DNA from: Sabellastarte sp. h YS-2021
Lineage: Eukaryota; Annelida; Polychaeta; Sabellida; Sabellidae
Direction: 5' to 3'
Assembly: GCA_964017235.1 (NCBI GenBank)
Contig: OZ024936.1
Location: 34,556,040-34,620,039, forward strand
Length of the DNA: 64,000 bases
Part shown: in pieces, positions 35,370-46,200 of the stretch
How positions within the stretch are numbered: the stretch's first letter is position 1
Layout of the letters: every line of letters begins with the position of its first letter
Notes under the pieces: generated by a model
Seen by the model: only the letters and a program-made list of their open reading frames with translations
What the model was told of the DNA's origin: nothing
The model's database searches: none
Position numbers and translations under genes: made by a program

Positions 35370-38300
35370 CATCAGTTCTGATTAGCAAAGAGTGTGCTAA
35401 AGATGTTATTATAGTCCATGTACTCTATTGACCTCCTAATCCTTCAAAGGCACAATTCCTGGACGAATTTGGCACGTTTCTTGGGGTGCTGCTCTGTCAG
35501 GTTGCAAAAATATACTCCTGTGTGATTTCAATTTTCATCTAATACAACACGAAATTCTCAAGCAATATAGTTTGACTCAACTTTTCAACACATCTACACC
35601 TATTCATGGTCACATTTTAGATGTTCTATGTGTCAGGAATTCCTTCTCTTCGGCCATTAGTCCCAAAGTCACTGCAGAACTATCAGATCATCAAGCAATT
35701 ATGTTTAGCTTTGTTTTCCCAGTTATAAAAGTCCTGCAAGCATCAATGTGTCTACATCCATAAAGTGTATTAATTAAATGTCTCAGATATTAGAACAGAT
35801 ATCCTACAATCTGACCTCATTAGATGACCATCTAATACTGCAAGTCTTCTCAGCCATAAATATTTTAATACCTTGAGGAGCCTCCTTGACAAGCATGCCC
35901 CTTTCAAGAGAAAAATATACCAAGACATGCCGAGACTGGTTTCTTGAACAGCAATATTCTCAAGGCAAAACGCCTCAAGAGGAAATGTGAGCGGACATGG
36001 CGTCAGGAACACTCTGCCAGAAATCGTAGTCGATACCGGTCTGCAATCAATCACTACAATTTCCTCTTTGATTGGTCTCCAACATTGTTGCTGAAAATAA
36101 AGGAAATCCTAAGGCTCTGTGGGACTGTTTCCAAAAGATTTTATTAGTGTTCTCAATAAACCCTTTTTAGTAGGACCGGGTAGGTGGTGGTTTCAACAGG
36201 CGGGTACCCAGGTATCCGCGCCGATGGGCGATAATAGCTGAAACTAAAATGTCCATATTTACAGACTTAAAACCTACAGAAATAATGGGATCCAACCATT
36301 TGCTTTATTTCTTGTCGGCCATGTTTTTCCATTCAAAATAATATTACATGGAAGAAATGTTAAATAAAAAAGACTTCTGTACATTCAAAACACGGTTGTT
36401 TATATAAAAATGGAGTCACATGACCTATCACAAAAGCATTAACTACTGCTCGAAGATAGTTTCAGAATTGAAACATTATTTTTATTTCAGGTTCATAAGT
36501 GAATTTTATTAACGTAAAATTATGAACTACTGTGTGAAAACATTGTACTCTTATTTATTTAAGGAATGCATGTCACTATATAGCCAATATACAGTGTTTT
36601 ATGGACTCGGAATTAAGTAACTGTGTTAATATACTGACGATTTTCAAAGGGTTCCGATGTTTGATAATGTATAAACAACCAAAGTAAAAGACAAGTAAAA
36701 TACTTTAAATGGTGTACAAGGGTGAGAAAACAATATTCTTGTGCGTTTTAATTGAATAGTTTTATTTTTAAGTGAAATAATTAAGTTCAGATACGTCTGT
36801 ACTCGGCCAGCCAACGTGGGCGATAATGACAGAAATAGAGCTTAGATTCGGGTACTCGGGTATATGTGATTTCGGATTCGGGTAAGTATTCATGGTTCGG
36901 GTACCCAGATATCTGGATATACAGGTCTTCTGCTGTTATTCCACCAGATTCTGCAGCAATCACCATCAGCCTCAGTCACAAGACCCAGTCCTATTAAAAC
37001 ACTCTGTCCTTTTTCACACCTGTGTCTGAGGAAGACTTACTCAAAATTCTGAAGTCTTCACTGCAACTGCAAATCCTGCAACCTTGACCCCATTCCGCTT
37101 TACTGGCCAAGGAGTGTGCTGATATTCTCATAACCCTCATCACTAGTATTGTTTAATTATTCAATCACAGAAGGCAGTTTCCCTAACTATTTCAAGACGG
37201 CATATGTCATCCCCCACTTCTCAAGAAGCCGAGCCTTGATAGAAATACCCTTAAAAAGTACAGCCTTGTGTCAAACCTTAGTTTCATATCAAAACTCATT
37301 GAGAAAGTCGTGGCTCAGTTGAACGAATTCATCTCGTAGGAAGGGATCTTAAATGTCAACCAGTCTGCATACAAGGGTTCCAACTCCACTGAAACTGTAT
37401 TGCTAAATATTCCAAATGACATATCTCTCTCAGTGGACTCTGGAAAGGCAGTAGTCCTAACATTATAAGACCTTTCCGATGCATTTGATACCACAGGTCA
37501 CTCCCTATTATGTGATTGCTTGCATGACTGGTTCGGTTTAGATAGTACTGTACTGTTGAGGATCAAATCTTACCTTTCAAACTATAAACAAAAAATCAAA
37601 ATAGGTGATAGATTATCTGAGGCTGTAATTCTCCCCCTCTGTGTCCCCCAAGGCTCTGTACTGAGTCCTCTCCTTTTCACTCTCTACACTAGTCCCCTCA
37701 GTCATTTCCAAATTCAATGTCACTCAACACCTGTCTTCTGATGACACCCAGATCTATTTATCATCCTAAGGGACAAATCTGTTAGAGTGTGACTTGCACC
37801 AAATTTTCCTGTCCCATTCCTCCAAAACAATATCTCTCCATTGGTGGGAGAAAAAAATCTGGATGTTATCTTTGACTCAGACAACTCCTTTGACAATCAT
37901 ATTGCAAAGGTTTGCTAGGCTTGTTACTATCATCTTTGTGATTTGCGATCAATTCGCAAATTCCTTAGTGTTGATACTGCAATACTTATGGCAAACACTA
38001 TGGTCAGTAGTCTTTTGGACTACTGTAACTCTTTACTTTATAGGGTCAGCAAGTCTAATGTAGCTAAACTACAGGCAGTTCAGAATGCTCTATGTTGTAT
38101 TGTTTTCAGACTTGAGAGAATTATTCATTTTACATCCTATTTGAAAAAACTCCACTGGCTTTCAATTCAGAATCATATCCTTTTCAAATACAACCTTCTG
38201 GTTTTCAAGACCATCAACTTCCCCCATCCCCCTTATCTATTAGCTTTAATCAAGTCCAGCAGTCTTACTTGTGGCAATAGGCTGTTTCCTCAACCCACCC

Positions 38301-38640
38301 AAAGAAGCACAAAGGTAGGCGTGGCTTTGCGTTGCTGCACCAGTTGAATGGAACAGGCTGCCAAAAACTGTCAGAACCCAGCAGACAGTAAATGGTTTCA
38401 GAAGCCAGCTTAAGACTCACTTGTTTAGACTGGCTTACCCCCCACCTTAGTCATACCCTGGCTGGTGCTTTTTGGATATTGACCCATGTCTCTCTCTCTG
38501 AGCGGATTTGTATCAATTACACGATATTACCTGAACATTCTCAGTTAATCCAATTGCCATCCCAGTCCTGTGATTTGCCTTTACTTAACTCTTTGATCTC
38601 TTTGATCTAAAGACTTTCAATCACACAGAAGCTAACCATC
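35370..38640 (+). mobile_element. Decayed CR1/L2-like LINE, interrupted by an insertion
   Basis: Endonuclease remnants come first (VIIVHVLY-type text near 35404, then HGHILDVLCV and SPKVTAELSDHQAIMF at 35600-35710). A linker follows (ILKAKRLKRKCERTWRQEHS at 35947-36006). The reverse transcriptase is at about 37000-38350, with WFGLDSTVLLRIKSYLSNY, PQGSVLSPLLFTLYTSPLSH, SSDDTQIYL in place of YADD, LLDYCNSLLYRVSKSNVAKL, LQAVQNALCCIVFR and LKKLHWLSIQ. This wording (CVPQGSVLSPLLF, LDYCNSLLY, LHWLP) is typical of CR1/L2-group elements and unlike the LINE at 19.5-24.6 kb. Many frame changes; a dead, old copy. Confidence 0.85.
36175..36930. mobile_element. Unclassified insertion within the CR1/L2-like LINE
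   Basis: LINE coding text stops near 36170 (...ALWDCFQKILLVF) and resumes near 36930. The intervening 750 bp has no coding content. It carries CGGGTACCCAGGTATCC at its left edge and, near the right edge, a cluster of TTCGGGTACTCGGG, TTCGGATTCGGGTAAG and TTCGGGTACCCAGATATC. A second shared motif, GGGCGATAAT, occurs at both ends. A non-autonomous DNA transposon is the likeliest explanation, but no target duplication could be fixed. Confidence 0.5.
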
Positions 38641-39985
38641 CTTCAGTGATTAAACAGGTGATTAAGATTAAAGAAATATTTCCATAGTTATTGTAATTTT
38701 CATTTTAAAGGAAGGCCTTCAGTTTGCAACTAAAAATGTATTTTTTCTCAAAATATTGGTCAGGAATGACTAAAAGACTATTAATTTAAAGCAACCATCT
38801 ATTTTAAATATCCTAACACTTATTATAAGACAAGTTTTACTCATTAACAATATACATATTACTTATTAGGTTGTCCTATGTTTCTGTTGAACTGCCCTTT
38901 ACCTCCTAAATTATTCTTACTCTGAAAGTATATGTCCTTCTACTATTCTTTAATAGTGTCCTTCAGAATGCCTTTTAGTAAACTTATAAAAAGTAAAATA
39001 TACAAAGAAGGTGAGACACCAAATTGTTAAATTTGCAGGTGAAGTTTATAGCTTATTTATAATATAATACTTTAATAATGGCCCATTACACATGTTCACT
39101 GATTTTACACATGTTCACTGATTTTAGTTCAGTGAATATGTGAACCAATGTTTGACAAAATCTAGAAATACGCTGATTCCCTGAAAAGTTTTGGGAATAA
39201 GCATATTTCCTGACCATTTCCCTGATTACATACATCCACTGTAACGTTGTACACCGATCCCTGTATTTAACAGTTACTTAATTATAAGTAAATGTCTCAG
39301 CGTTCCTAAATTTTGGCAGTGCTAAATTGCTAGTATGTTCAAACAGTTGAATATCTACAACCTTTCATAGCCAGTGATATAATTTCAAACAGTATCAATA
39401 ATACAGTGAAAATTATGACTGCAAGTTCCCTTCCCATCAAGATAATTTATACATTGGATTTTTACTTCGTGGAACATAACCAAAGTGGAAGTTGTAGGGT
39501 GGGTTATTACATTATGCGCCCATTCAATGTTTTCACGACACTGCACGAGGACATTGCGAACTGGCCACGAAAAAAGAAACAACATTAAGTCCAGAGCAAT
39601 TATGTTTTGTGTAAATTCTCTTTTCCTTTCTTTCAGTGCCTTAGCTAGGTGCATACGTGTCACCACAGAGGTCCACACTGCATGATTTGCATGTTTTATG
39701 AGTACCTTTGTAACACACTTGCTGGTAATATTGCATTATTAATTCGATATGCTAGATATATTATTCATAACTTACTATAAACTGCCATAGAGTTTTCAAA
39801 ACATCATGTTGTGACATGGCAATCCTAAATTATGTTCTTGTTGTTGTTGTTTTTTCAGATTACCCGTGTTTGACATAAGATTACAAGTTTATTAAAACAT
39901 CACAGATGCAAAACAAAGCAAAACAGCTCATTAATAACTGCGAGCTGTAACCATCCTCTATTCAGTTCAAAGCACAGCTGTAAAA
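38641..39985. other. Spacer upstream of the flavoprotein gene
   Basis: AT-rich; a 19-bp unit (ACACATGTTCACTGATTTT) is tandemly doubled at 39088-39125. A pyrimidine-rich acceptor-like site ending TTTTTTCAG lies at 39851-39859, so the first coding exon may be preceded by an untranslated exon. No other feature was recognised. Confidence 0.5.
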
Positions 39986-39995
39986 TCTCGCGAGA
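39986..39995 (+). promoter_or_regulatory. TCTCGCGAGA palindrome just before the start codon
   Basis: The ten-base palindrome TCTCGCGAGA ends two bases before the ATG at 39998, in a small CpG-containing patch that stands out from AT-rich surroundings. In vertebrates this exact motif is a known core element of TATA-less promoters. Its role here is an inference from the match and the position. Confidence 0.4.
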
Positions 39996-39997
39996 AA

Positions 39998-40211
39998 ATG
40001 AGGGATCCTCGTATGGCTCGGCGCATGAGCAGTGCTCCCAGAATGTCAGTAGTGTTCACCCCCGTAAACCTGCAGGATTTCAACATGGCGGATGACCAAG
40101 ATGTGGGCAAAGGAGCCAGTATTAAAACATTTTGTTCAAATCACATCAAAAGTATTGTCACGATCATTATGGTACTGGGAATGATATTTTGTGTGGTTAT
40201 GATAGTTATAG
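39998..40211 (+). CDS. Amine oxidase gene exon 1 (start, cytoplasmic tail, membrane helix)
   Basis: Starts MRDPRMARRMSSAPRM and ends inside the codon after VVMIVI, at donor GGTGAGTA (phase 1). Hydrophobic run SIVTIIMVLGMIFCVVMIVI. The ATG at 39998 is the first in frame; Met6, Met10 and Met16 are alternatives. Confidence 0.85.
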
Positions 40212-43200
40212 GTGAGTACACACTGGTTTTTATTATTATTCACCTATAAAAAGTCTCTTTGAACAGAAAATGTTGGTGACTGGCTTGGGATTAAGTTAAT
40301 GTTGTGCTGTAAGAAAAGTGTTACACAGTGTACCTGAAATATGAAAGCTCTAAGATATTATGAGTAGACTGTGTATCGTATATTTTTTTTACATATTCCC
40401 AGTATTATGCCCCCATTTTTTTTTGGTTTTAATATATTTGGTTTTTTTTTCATCGTTGTTTTTTCATGCTTTAATGTACTAGTGTTTTATCGTTTTTTAA
40501 ATTATTATTATTATTATTAATACATACATAAATTAATAATAATAATAATACACAGAACTATTTAATGATTGGTCATTACTATAAATTATATTGGTTTTTG
40601 TAAATACTGTGTTCTAAATATTTTTTTCTTTCATGTGTGTAGTTGGTTAGTTACATGTTTTTGTATCATGAGTACGAAGCAAAAAAAAAGTAAAGTAATA
40701 ATAAATGCTTACAAAGTGTTCAGGATTGACTTAATTTCCAATACATTGTGTAGTGTCATTACACAGTCCTGTACTCAGTGACAGTTATGTAGTTCATTTG
40801 ACATTGTAATATACTGGTTTGATCTGAATGAATCAATTGGGGGCATCTACATAAAGCTCAGCATCATTATAACTATAAATCATAGAACCAAAACAATAGT
40901 AGAGAGAAATACAAACAGGTGAGTAGGCCATTAGGCTGTGAGTAACAACAGTGTGGATTCAGTGTAAAGAGAAGACCAGTGTATGCGAGTTGTAATCAGC
41001 TCCAGTGTGAGGGTCTCTCTAGTCAGCAATCAATACAGCTGAGATGTGGCTGATAGCTGTCAGAAGCCTGCAGCTATGTGGCCCAGTAATGTATGAACTA
41101 CTGAACCGCCCCAAGTAAAAACATCCAGGCATGAGGATTTAGTTTGCTTGAATATAATGATAATACTGTCAAGCCATTGTATCCACGCCTGTCTTGTATA
41201 TCATTTATGTAATCTGGGGACAGTTCAATAGGGTTATGAGGGAGACCACAGTATCAAATATAAGAATGATCATAAACAAGAATAAATGAGCAATATTAAA
41301 ACACATGATAGTGAGGGTGGGGGTGGTGGGGGGGTGGGGGTGTCATTTATAGCAGAGCAGTATACGTTATTGGAAATTTGTAATAGCTGTTATTTCCATA
41401 ATTCATCAATTTTATTGTTTTAAGATTTTAAAAGACAAGAACTGAAACACTTCTGAGATGAGCGATATCATGGGAAGGAATAGCCCCCCCCCCCCCCCCC
41501 CCACACACACACACTTAATGAACACACCAGGGTGAACAATCATGTCTTGTGTACAGTTATTGTGAAGATTGTGCGACAATTCAGAAGTAAAAACAGTTGT
41601 TTTTGATGGATAACTTTTGTTAAGAAGACAAATGTTTTGCAGAGCCTGATATTCACTATAACAACACATTACAACTAGTATAAATCTCCCTCCCCATCTA
41701 TTGATCAATCCAGTATCCCTGCAAGCCTCTGTGTATTGGAATGATAAAATCAAGCAAGGTCTCACATCAGTAGATATGTGTCAGTCGAGACTGGAGGCTT
41801 TTACACAGATTAATTTGTCAGCCCCAAAATCCAATTTGTCAGAGAATGTTTGGGAAATTACATGAAATGACTGAATTGTGTGTGCAATTCGTCTAAAAAG
41901 TCTCTTTTGTAATTTCGTGGCAAGCCTATATTTCTGATTATCGTAAGTATGTGGTGAAACAGTTGAGTATGTTACAAATTAAATGGTCACTTGTATGTAA
42001 AATATTACTCCTCAGTGAGTAAACTTAAGAACTTAAACCACTCCTCAAACCACTACAACACTCGGCCTTCTGTACTGACTAAAACATGCAAATGATTTAC
42101 CTTATATCAATAACTCAAAAACGGATTCGAAAACATAAAATAATAAATACACCACAAATGTTGTTAAACAATGTGGAAGAGTCTTGCATTCAAACTTTAA
42201 TGCCCCAAATCAGTAAGTTAATGCTATAGTAAATAGAAACAAGCTAATCAAACTGCAATTAAATTAAACTCCATTCCAGATGGAAAAGTCCCTGTAACCT
42301 AAATGCAAACCTCCAGGAGTCTAGATGTCCTTAACACGGCGAAACCCGGTATGACACGGGTACATAACTGATATTATCATTATCCATGACAGAGCCAGTA
42401 TTAGCACATTCTGATTATTTATTTTAATTTGCGTGTACTACATCATGACTACGTGAAGATCTCGTGAATTCATGGTCATGTTTCACTTTCTCATGAGGAC
42501 CATCTATTGTCTTTTGATCATACGATCTCGTGAGTACTTGAGTACTAAGTGTTCTCTTCAGAACCTGCTGATCTGGTACTCACTACTTATTATCATGTTC
42601 TCATTAATTATTATCTTTTGATCACTATTATGGAGTGCTCCTGAGAATATCATGTGATCAAAAGATAATTAAGTAGTAACCATGACATAATATGTAGTGA
42701 GCATGAGATTTTCTTGTACTAACGTTTTTTTATGACCAAGCAAAAATTTGAAACATATGAAGGAAAGAATTTACGAAAGTCTGGGGACACAAAGAAATTC
42801 CAAGGCAGACACATCCTGCAGCTGGTGAAGAACTGAGACGGTCACCCATCCAAGTACTAACGTAGCCCATTGCTGCTTAACTTCAGTGGGCAGACAAATA
42901 CTCATCATGCTGTGCCACAGCCGATGAAAGTCCGGAGACAAAAAAAAGTGATCTGTAGAAGTGTGAGCTCTTTCGAGGCTCGCGCTTAAAATGTAGATAC
43001 ACGTATATATTAATGTCCTTCTAAGGGCTCCGTACCTTATAAATTTCACTTGTACACTAAAAAAAAAAAAAAAATCAGCCAGCTTTGAGCTTTCAGACTG
43101 TAAACATTTTAACACAAGTGATATGGGATCTCAGCTGTGTTGTAGCTTGCTTTTAGTATCACTACTAAATTCCATAACAACAGATGGAAATCCATCACAT

Positions 43201-46200
43201 CAACAGACACATCACTTACTGAATTTCTCTGAGGTTTAGCTATAGCAAGCATCTGAGTGGCTCACAAGTGTCAGCTTTTCAAACTCAGCCACCTCAGCTT
43301 TAGACCACGGATGTTTTACTCTTCAGTATACTCTTAAGATGAAAAAAAATCATGTAAATCGATCAGATAGTAATTAAGTTATACAGAATTTTTCGTTGGG
43401 TTTTGTATAAATCAGTTTCCCCAAAAGTTCCGTGTTTTTTCGAAAAATATTTCCACAGAAGATTTTTTTCACTTCACTTATATGGTTTGTAGAGCCCTTT
43501 CCCAGCTGAATATGACATCATACTGCAATACAGGAAATGATTCCTCTGTTACCATTGTGTATTGGGTGACCTTAACTGATAAAATATCATCCAAATTAGT
43601 ATTTATTGCTGTGTTGAAAGCAGGAACTTACTTCCCATTATAATATTTAAAAAATGTATCATTTTAAAAATAAATCATCAACAACAGATGAATTATTAAA
43701 AAAAATAGTTCAAGTTCATATTTTAATGTTTTAGAACTTGTACCACTGAATCCAATTAGGGGCCACTGGGAAGCACACTTGCCTCCCACCTCTGAGTTTG
43801 AAGTTTCAATACTGGTCCGACCTCAAGTGGGAAAGCTGGTAGTTGCTTGTCTTTGTTCTGCTGTGCCGGCTCCTGCATTTTCTACAGGCCATAACTAGGC
43901 AACCACTTAGGGAATTCTCTTCAAATTTGGCATATGTATATACAAATACAGGGAAAGGTTTTTGAATATGGTGTCATAACATTTCAACCAATCCCAGAAG
44001 TTACATGACCAAAATTATCATTTTTAAGCTGTGTGCCTTTCCAGATGATACCTAAGAAGCATTTAATTTATTTGCATGAAATTTGGCAAGTAGGTTCATT
44101 ATATAAACGTATGGACATCATTAACTTTGGAAGTGATCTGATACAAACTGGCTAATGTATTAACAATGAAAGCGAAAAATCCTTATTATCTCAGAAATGG
44201 TGTGAGATAGAGCGATCAAATTTTTGGCCCAGAGTAATATAACAGAGCCTTATGTAAAATTGTTGGTGGTAATCTTAAGTTTCTTCATGAGGCACGAGAG
44301 TGTATTTATGTTTGGACACTCTGTTTTTGCTTAAAATAAAATCAGTTGCCTTTTGAAAGCAATTCACCAGTACTGGTCCAACATTGCCTTTGGATACATC
44401 ACAATCTAGTTTCGTTGGCTTTATATAACGGTGCGCGGAAAAAAGGGGCCCAGGAAAAAAGGCACCTAGAAAAAAGGGGCCCAAGAAAAAAGGGGCCCAG
44501 GAAAAAAGGGGCCTACAGTGTTTGGAAAAGGGGAAAAAGGGGCCCACTTTTTTCATTTTTGATAAAACAATATTACTGATATAAACCAACTTTTATTTAG
44601 TTTTATATAACAAATCAACTTTGATTAAGATACAAGAACGTACAATAAACACATAATAAGAACAAACATGTAACATTTAAGTGAATACAAAATTCACCCT
44701 GGATTGCATTTTAAAATTGAAGGCCCTTTCATATAGCCCCCATTAAACAATTTAAGCAATTCAGTGCATCTACCCATGCACTTCAATGCATGCAATTACA
44801 AATTTAAAGCATTTAAAGTAGGTTAAAACATAATAAAGTTTGAAAAACAATGTTAAATGTTTGTTGCATGAAGGAAATTTCTAGTCATATTACATAATAT
44901 TAATAAATCTTAAGGCATAATCATAAACAAAAATTAGGAAAAACTACTGGGCCCCTTTTGTCCTCTTTTCCAAAAACTGTAGGCCCCTTTTTTCCTGGGC
45001 CCCTTTTTTCTTGGGCCCCTTTTTTCTAGGTCCCTTTTTTCCTGGGCCCCTTTTTTCCTGGATTCTTATATGAATAACTAATGTTCGTACATTGTTTTGT
45101 GAAGTGACTAGACCTTTTCTGTTTTTTATTGCAGTTCACAAAGAGAATTATGAAAAAGGACAAGAAAACTACAGATCAGGTGGGCACATCATTGGGTTTT
45201 GTATAAAAAGAACAATTTCACACCTGACTGCAATTTTACAACATTATTTTCATCATCTCAGTACCACATTGTGGACATTTAAGTGACTTTGTAGATACCT
45301 GTTCCCAAGTTTTGTATTCGTCTTGTTAGAATAATTTAGCTTCCATTTGTATCAGATGCACTTACCCCATATACAGAGATAAAGTTGAACAAGGTTTCTT
45401 GAGAAATTTCTTTTATTGCTATTGCTGACATAATACTTCCCTTTTCTCTATCATATTTAAAGTTTTTTTGGTAATCGCCTCGCTTCAAATGCATAACATG
45501 GAAATTATTTTTCTTTCATTTCTGTATGTCATCAGTGTTTATTTCATAGGCAACATGTAGAAGCTGTAGGCATAACCCATTATAAATTATCTTGGAATGA
45601 GTTCGCAAGAAATATTTTTGAGAAGTGAATTCTATATTGTGACATTCCGTCTGCATGCTCTAAAGAGGAACAATTTCCTCTGTTATTTCTTAAAACCAAT
45701 GCCTGGTCATGTGACCTTTCAGGCTGCCTGGATGTGGCCATTATTGGCTCAGGCATATCAGGCGCCTATGCTGCCTGGAAGCTGCGTGACCAGGGTTTGC
45801 GAGTCCATGTGTATGAAATGTCTGATGACGTAGGTGGGATGTTCCAGACATTACATATTTCTGAGATCCCTGACATGGCCCTGGATGTGGGTGTGATGTC
45901 ATATAGTCCAAAGGTACTCCCAGCTCACAGAGCATCAACCAGTAATCAATTGATTCATGGGTATAATCTTAATAATTGAAAACTAACAAACTAACCATCT
46001 TTTTACACATTCTTTTCAGGGACAATATTTTCACAGCTTAGCACTGGGGGAACAGTGTACAATATACATTCAATTGATGATCAAAATATAATCAATTGGT
46101 TATTTGTTGAGAATAACATCAATTTCATTTTCTTTGTTATTATTATTTTAAAGAATAGTAATAAATATAGCATTCTTCTAAATTACTTTTGGAACATGAA

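Larger units (their letters stand above)
40212..45134 (+). other. Repeat-packed first intron of the amine oxidase gene
   Basis: A 4.9-kb intron holding, in order, an ATT/AAT palindrome (40501-40551), a G-rich tract, a C-run, a hairpin MITE, a 5S-derived SINE, an old tRNA-type SINE and the GGGGCCC fold-back element. No coding exon was recognised inside it. Confidence 0.75.

Noticed and set aside
42779-42939. A 5S rRNA gene
   Set aside because: Only the promoter half matches 5S; the 5' half and the 3' body are shared with another dispersed copy and not with 5S rRNA.
44275-44589. Open frames with PFFLG and KKGPRKKG repeats
   Set aside because: They translate the GGGGCCC/A6 arm of the fold-back element.
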